Shown: positions 59,197 to 64,000 of the stretch, piece by piece
How positions within the stretch are numbered: the first letter of the stretch is position 1
How the letters are laid out: each line of letters starts with the position of its first letter
NCBI GenBank assembly: GCA_025345505.1
Contig: JANVCC010000018.1
Span: 10,927,178 to 10,991,177, forward strand
Source of the DNA: Todiramphus chloris collaris
Lineage: Eukaryota > Chordata > Aves > Coraciiformes > Alcedinidae
Reading direction: 5' to 3'
Length of the DNA: 64,000 nt
Translations under genes and position numbers: made by a program
The notes under the pieces: generated by a model
The model's database searches: none
The model's input: only the letters and a program-made list of their open reading frames with translations
What the model was told of the DNA's origin: nothing

Positions 59197-61285
59197 AGTT
59201 AGCCAGTGTGATGCTACTAGCACACCAATATCCCATGGCAGTTTCAAGGCAGCTGAAGCTTTAATAAAGTGAGGAAAACTAATTCACAAGTGGGTACACA
59301 AGTAGTCATGGCTTAGAAGAAAGTTATAGTCTTCCAAAGGTGGTTAGATTTACTTTTCCTCAATCTGTTAGAATCCTACATTGTGTTTTAAGACTTAGGA
59401 ACTTTGGAATCTTTGGTCTTGAACTGACTGCAGGATGCAGCCTTATAGTCGCTGGTTACCTTTAGTTTCATGCTTAGCATTTTTAGTTTTTCACAAGCTG
59501 TTAAGTCACTAAATGAATATGAATACCCTAAGATTTCTGAGAGAGTGAAAAATATAGTACTTTGTAGAAATCACAGAATTATCCTCCACTGTACTAAGTG
59601 AAGGATAGCAGGTTTTCTGTTACACTGCTGTAATTCCAGGGAGATTAATCTGAACTCAATAGAGCCATAAACAATTTACCCTGGTGGCAATGACAACAAA
59701 TTTTATACTAGTAGCTACAGTAGTAAAAAAAATTATTTTATTTGCCTCCAGTTTAAATGCAAGTAATTTATAATATTTGTTGGCTAGTTTTTCAGTGTCC
59801 CTGTGGAATAACATGAAATTGCATTTGTGAAACAGGAACTTCTGGCAAACAATGCACAATCTTGCAAAAGAGAGTAAAAAAAATACCATTGAGATTGCCA
59901 CACTCCCAAGCATGTATGGGATAAATATATCCAGTGGAAAACTGATCAGATCATGTTTCTTTTAATGGGGTTTATTAGTCAAAGTCGTTGCATTGTCATG
60001 CTAAAGTAATTCCCCCCCCCCCCTTTTTTTTTTTAGCACTCAAGAGTAACTAGGAAACTAAGAATTTATAAATTGAAAAGGCTAGTAAAACATGATAAAT
60101 TTTTTATTAATCCCAATGAATAACAAATATGAACAGCTTGATTTTCTCAGTTCCTCTTTAGATGTTACAATCCATGAAAGAAGTGGTATTTTACTCTAAA
60201 ATTTCAGACAAGAGGGTAAGTCCTTGAGCTAGCCAGTATAAGCAATAGTACCTTCTCTCATCCTGATTTTCTACTCTTCTTTCATTTTTGTTACTTCTAT
60301 TTCAGATATTGTATTTTGTTACCTAATTTTGCCTGCATGAAAATGATTAAATAACCTGTTTACTTCAGGCTGATGTTCTGTCCACCTTCTCCTCAAATAT
60401 TGTCCAATGATTTCATAAGGAATGTATCCAATCCAGAGATGTTACCATCTTATCGATCCCAGCTGTGTTTTGCTGGCTCCTGCAAAGTGTTGTAGCCCAC
60501 TGTGTTCTTGCAGCTTTTTCCAATGCCAGGAATCAGAGTTGTGATATTTGCTGTTGTTTTCAAAGTGACAGTGAATCCATTTACTTCTCAGCCCCAAATC
60601 CATCACTCAGAAGCTATGGATATTTCATAACATCTATGGCATCAGACAGTTGCTTTTTTCTTTTGAACATCACCTTCAGATTTCTCTGCTAGGTAAGTTC
60701 TACTTATTTCTTTCAGTGTATATTCTGTATATTTAAGGATTCTCGGTTTAAGTGCTCTTTCCAAAACTCAGTTACAATATATCCATTAAGAGGTCTGGGC
60801 TGAAATTTGACTGGAGAATTCTAGTTAAAAGACAAAGTCATTATTAGCCTAAATGAGCCGCTACAAAATTTGTATCTTCATTACATGTTTTTCCCTCTAA
60901 TGATTGTTATTTTATCTATTTTTAAAGACTCAGTTACTTCCTTCAGTGCTAACAATCATAACAAACAAGGACTTGGTAAATCCTCCCAAACAGAAATATT
61001 TATAATATTTAAGCATTTTAATCTAAGAACTTCCATGGTCTTTTCTATCTTCTCATATATATATATATCTCCTTTCTAAAAGAATAGGAAGCATTTTGTT
61101 AACACCTGTCATATTCATTTGTAGACAACCTCTATTCAAAAGTCTCTAGTATAATTTCAAAATCATCTATTGAATTAACAAAAAGAAATGGAAATCAACT
61201 GAATATTTAAGAAAGTTTATTTCACTCTTTTTATTGGTGATCATTATAAACACTTATAGAATGAAGTACAAATTTAGCTTCCATG
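59197..61285. other. Unique AT-rich sequence with homopolymer block, no gene
   Basis: About 2.1 kb. It contains the C12T11 block (60012-60034) and an (AT)7 run (61055-61068). ORFs at 59656-59913 (minus) and 60465-60692 have no recognisable motif. Confidence 0.55.
60012..60034 (+). repeat. Poly-C block joined to poly-T
   Basis: C12 followed directly by T11, a 23-base homopyrimidine tract (A11G12 on the other strand). Homopolymer length is uncertain in any assembly. Confidence 0.92.
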
Positions 61286-62373
61286 GAATCAGAGAATCGT
61301 AGAATTGCTGTGGTTGGAAGACATCTTTAAAATCATCATGTCCAGCCGATAACCCAGCACTGTCAGGTCATCGCTAAACCATTTCCCTCAGCACCACATC
61401 TACATGTCTTTTAAATCCCTCTAGGGACAGTGAGTCCACCACTTCCCTGGGCAGCCTGTTACAGTGTTTTACAACACTTTCTCTGAATAATTTTTTTCCT
61501 AATACACAACTTAAACCTCTGCTTGATCAGCTTGAGGCCATTTCCTCTTGTCCTATCTCTTGTTACATGGGAGAAGAGATCAACCTGCACCTCACTACAA
61601 CCTACTTTCAGGTATACGTAGAGAGACAGAAAGTCTCCCCTCAGCCTCCTTTTCTCTAGGCAGCTGCCTCAGCTGCTCCTCATAAGACTTGTGCTCTAGA
61701 CCCTTTACCAGTTTAATTTTCCTTCTTTGGACATGCTCCAGCACCTCCGTGTCTATCATTTAGTGAGGGGCCCAAAACTGAATACAGTATTTGAGGTGCA
61801 GCCTCACCCGTGATGAGTACAGGGGCTGATCACTTTCCTAGTCCTGCTGGCCTATTTCTAATACAAGCTGTGACATTCTTCACCTTCTTGGACACCTGGG
61901 CACACTGCTGGCTCATATCCAGCTGTCTGTTGACTAACAAACACTCATAGTTCCTTTTCCACTGGGCAGCTTTGCAGCCACTTTTCCCTAAGCCTCTAGC
62001 ATTGCCTAGGGTTGTTGTGACCCAAGTGCAGGATCCAGAACTTGACCTTGTTGAACCTTATACAACTACCCTCCGCCTGTTGATCCAGCCTGTCCAGATC
62101 CCCCTGCAGAGCCTCCATATCTTCCAGCTGATCAACACACCTGCCTAACTGGGTGTTTGCAAACTTACTGAATATGTCCTTGATCCCCTCATCCACATCA
62201 TAGATAAAGATATTCGAGAACAGGCCTCAGTACTGAACCCTGGGGATCATCACTTGTGACTCATCAACAACTGAATTTAATTCTACTCACAACCATTTTC
62301 TGGGCTTGGACATGCAGCCAACTTTTTTATCTAGTGAAGCAAATGCCCATCCAAGCCATGAGCAGTCAACTTT
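61286..62373 (-). mobile_element. Old CR1 LINE, about 1.09 kb (copy H)
   Basis: The complement of a CR1 3' end at 61286 (GAATCGTAGAATTGCTGTGG, then GGTTGGAAG) is followed by the 3' UTR, the RT tail and part of the RT core, up to about 62373 (CCAAGCCATGAGCAG, the complement of the sequence just after the KAFDTV region). It has many substitutions and small indels. Its wording, such as the stretch GTTGAACCTTATACAACTACC, differs from copies C, D and F, so it is another, older subfamily. Confidence 0.93.
61996..62196 (-). pseudogene. CR1 reverse-transcriptase fragment with destroyed active site (copy H)
   Basis: 66 codons of the CR1 RT core. The motif C region reads SKFANTQLG where the family has [10 protein letters not shown], so both aspartates of FADD are gone. 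Downstream blocks EDMEALQGDLDRLDQQAEG and FNKVKFWILHLGHNNP match the CR1 ALQ-DLDRL and FN-KC-VLHLG-NNP pattern. Stops bound it on both sides. A dead relic. Confidence 0.85.
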
Positions 62374-64000
62374 AATTACTTCCTCACATTTTCAAAGAAG
62401 GAAATTACTATATTTTTCTCCTGAGTGTACCAGTGTAATTTATTTCACTTTTAGTACGATGTCCTGTTCAGAAATCAGTCAGAGAGTGGTCCGTCTCCTT
62501 ATGTGTGTTAACCCTGTTTATTGAACACTGTGAACTTCTGCACAACCTAATAGCTTCATTCAAAAGACCTGTAAAGTGTCCTCCTAAAGAAACACTTCCT
62601 TAACTCTGAATACTTTTTAAAGAACTTTATGAATAGTGAGAAAAGATAAAGAACATGGATAATACTGATCTGAGAGGACTTAGTCCAAGCACAGGCCCCT
62701 TGTGTCTGTAAGGCTGACTGTCCTGTGCAAGCCATGCTAGCAAGTTTCAGGACCAGAGAATTGACTCTATCTTTTTTTTGTCCAATAGTCAGTGAAGCTG
62801 GAAAAGTGACTGCCATGGAAGAGTACTTAACCCAAATGACTGGCTTCATAATGCCCACAGTAACCTCCAAAATGACTATTTTTCTCATGGCTTCTGACAG
62901 AAAGTTAAAATGTTATTGAAAGCTATTTGAAGATGTGCTAAAGAGCATTGCATCTTCTTCACATGAGCGACAAATTCAGGCAAAAAACCAAATGTATTTT
63001 TGAGCATAAAGTCCTTTGGGATGCATGCGAAAGCTCCTAATAATAAGACAGATATTTGGATGTTAAACTTTTTCCTTGCAATACTTTGCAAGTAACTCAA
63101 TGTATTATTCCTAATAATGATATTTTCTTCCACTAACTTTTTTTCTCTTTCTGTTTTTATCTCTTTCAGTTCAATTTCTGAAGTTGTTACAATCATCATG
63201 GTATCTGGGCACTCCCTATGCATTATAAAAATGTGGAAGTGGCATTGTTTCATATATTTTTCATTCTTCTGTTTCCCTTCTTCAACAGTGACTTTTGGAA
63301 ACACAAAAATGTTGCCTTATTATGGCATGGGTTATTCTGAATTGCACAACTTCACTTAAAATAGACAACAGTGAGGTTTATCTTATGGGAAATAATTTTA
63401 AGATCTGGGGCTGGCCTCAGAGATATTTTTCATGTATGGTCAGATTTTGATTCAGAAGTAAGAATTCAAGATGCTGACAATTATTGTCAAGGGCTCCAGA
63501 ATATGAAAGTATCTTATCTTTTCTGTATTTTATTGTTTATTTATTTTTTAAGCTGCTTCAGGATATTTTAGTACCTCAGGTTCAGAGTGAAGAGTGACAG
63601 AATATAAATGGAAAGGGAGGTTGTTAAATGCCCAACACAAGACTGGAGAATCTTCTGAGCCTTCATATTCAATTGTTGCTATTACTACCATTGCCAGAAC
63701 TACAAACTCATAGTTTGTTGATAATAATTCCATTTATTTACAGTTTTTGAGTATAAGATTCCATTTGATTTTCATTTATTACATTATTCTTAAGTTTGTA
63801 GGTTCTGATTAAGTTCTTATGTATTCATAAAAATAGAGTATATGGTAAAAAGAACACCCTGTCTAGGTAGTGCAGGGTCTGTTAGTTTCTGACCTCGCAA
63901 ATTCCAGGCATAAGTAGTTCAATGGTATTTCTGGAAGATTCCAATAAAAAAATTTATATTTCCTCCCAGTACAATAGAAATTACTCCTCCTTTCTCTGTG
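62374..64000. other. Unique AT-rich sequence to the window end, no supported gene
   Basis: About 1.6 kb. Two minus-strand ORFs meet here (62885-63304, 139 codons; 62556-62888, 110 codons) with no family motif that I recognise. No CR1 or simple repeat of note. Confidence 0.5.

Noticed and set aside
1..64000. CRISPR arrays, operons, phage-like or defence systems
   Set aside because: No regularly spaced repeats, no dense coding on either strand and vertebrate-type retroelements throughout; prokaryotic systems are not expected and not seen.

Overview
The window looks like vertebrate, almost certainly avian, nuclear DNA: AT-rich, with no operon-like coding, and carrying many fragments of CR1 LINEs whose 3' ends finish in the short ATTCTATG-type repeats of bird and reptile CR1. 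Together the CR1 pieces cover roughly 8 kb. At least one CR1 pair is still about 99% identical, which suggests fairly recent CR1 activity in this lineage. The species cannot be read from the sequence. No functional protein-coding exon, rRNA, tRNA, CRISPR array or prokaryote-type system could be supported. The window reads as intergenic or deep intronic DNA built from decayed retroelements.

Layout: 1-668 is unique sequence, then 669-1556 is a run of Ns. 1557-11415 is AT-rich unique sequence with two faint, old SINE-like relics (about 9851-9907 and 10500-10640). 11416-12722 holds two CR1 pieces pointing tail to tail, the second very old. 15203-15921 is a minus-strand CR1 with internal deletions. 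15922-25276 is mostly unique, with a possible LTR-like hairpin near 19746 and a G-run/A-run block at 21187. 25277-25343 is a tiny CR1 tail, followed by a long homopyrimidine tract near 25928. 33573-34640 is a minus-strand CR1.

37032-40200 is the most structured part. A minus-strand CR1 3' end (37032-37260) is followed by a CR1 into which two further CR1 copies have inserted (38236-40200). One of the inserted copies is a near-perfect inverted match of the 37 kb fragment, and the other insertion has produced an open reading frame fusing two different CR1 copies. 41090-41181 is TA/CATA repeat DNA containing a perfect 28-bp palindrome. 44795-44934 is an old CR1 end. 50880-52115 is the longest uninterrupted CR1, with reverse-transcriptase motifs but a lost catalytic aspartate and a frameshift. 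54742-54832 is a TA/TG microsatellite, and 55262-55434 has the promoter and polyadenylation layout of a retroviral LTR on the minus strand. 58575-59196 and 61286-62373 are two more CR1 copies.

Nothing here behaves as a set of cooperating genes. All recognisable coding remnants are dead CR1 reverse-transcriptase pieces. A few non-repeat ORFs (17566-17820, the frame 24823-25242, 26560-27015, 62885-63304) are reported as low-confidence observations; their lengths are what chance allows in 64 kb. No previously undescribed system was identified.
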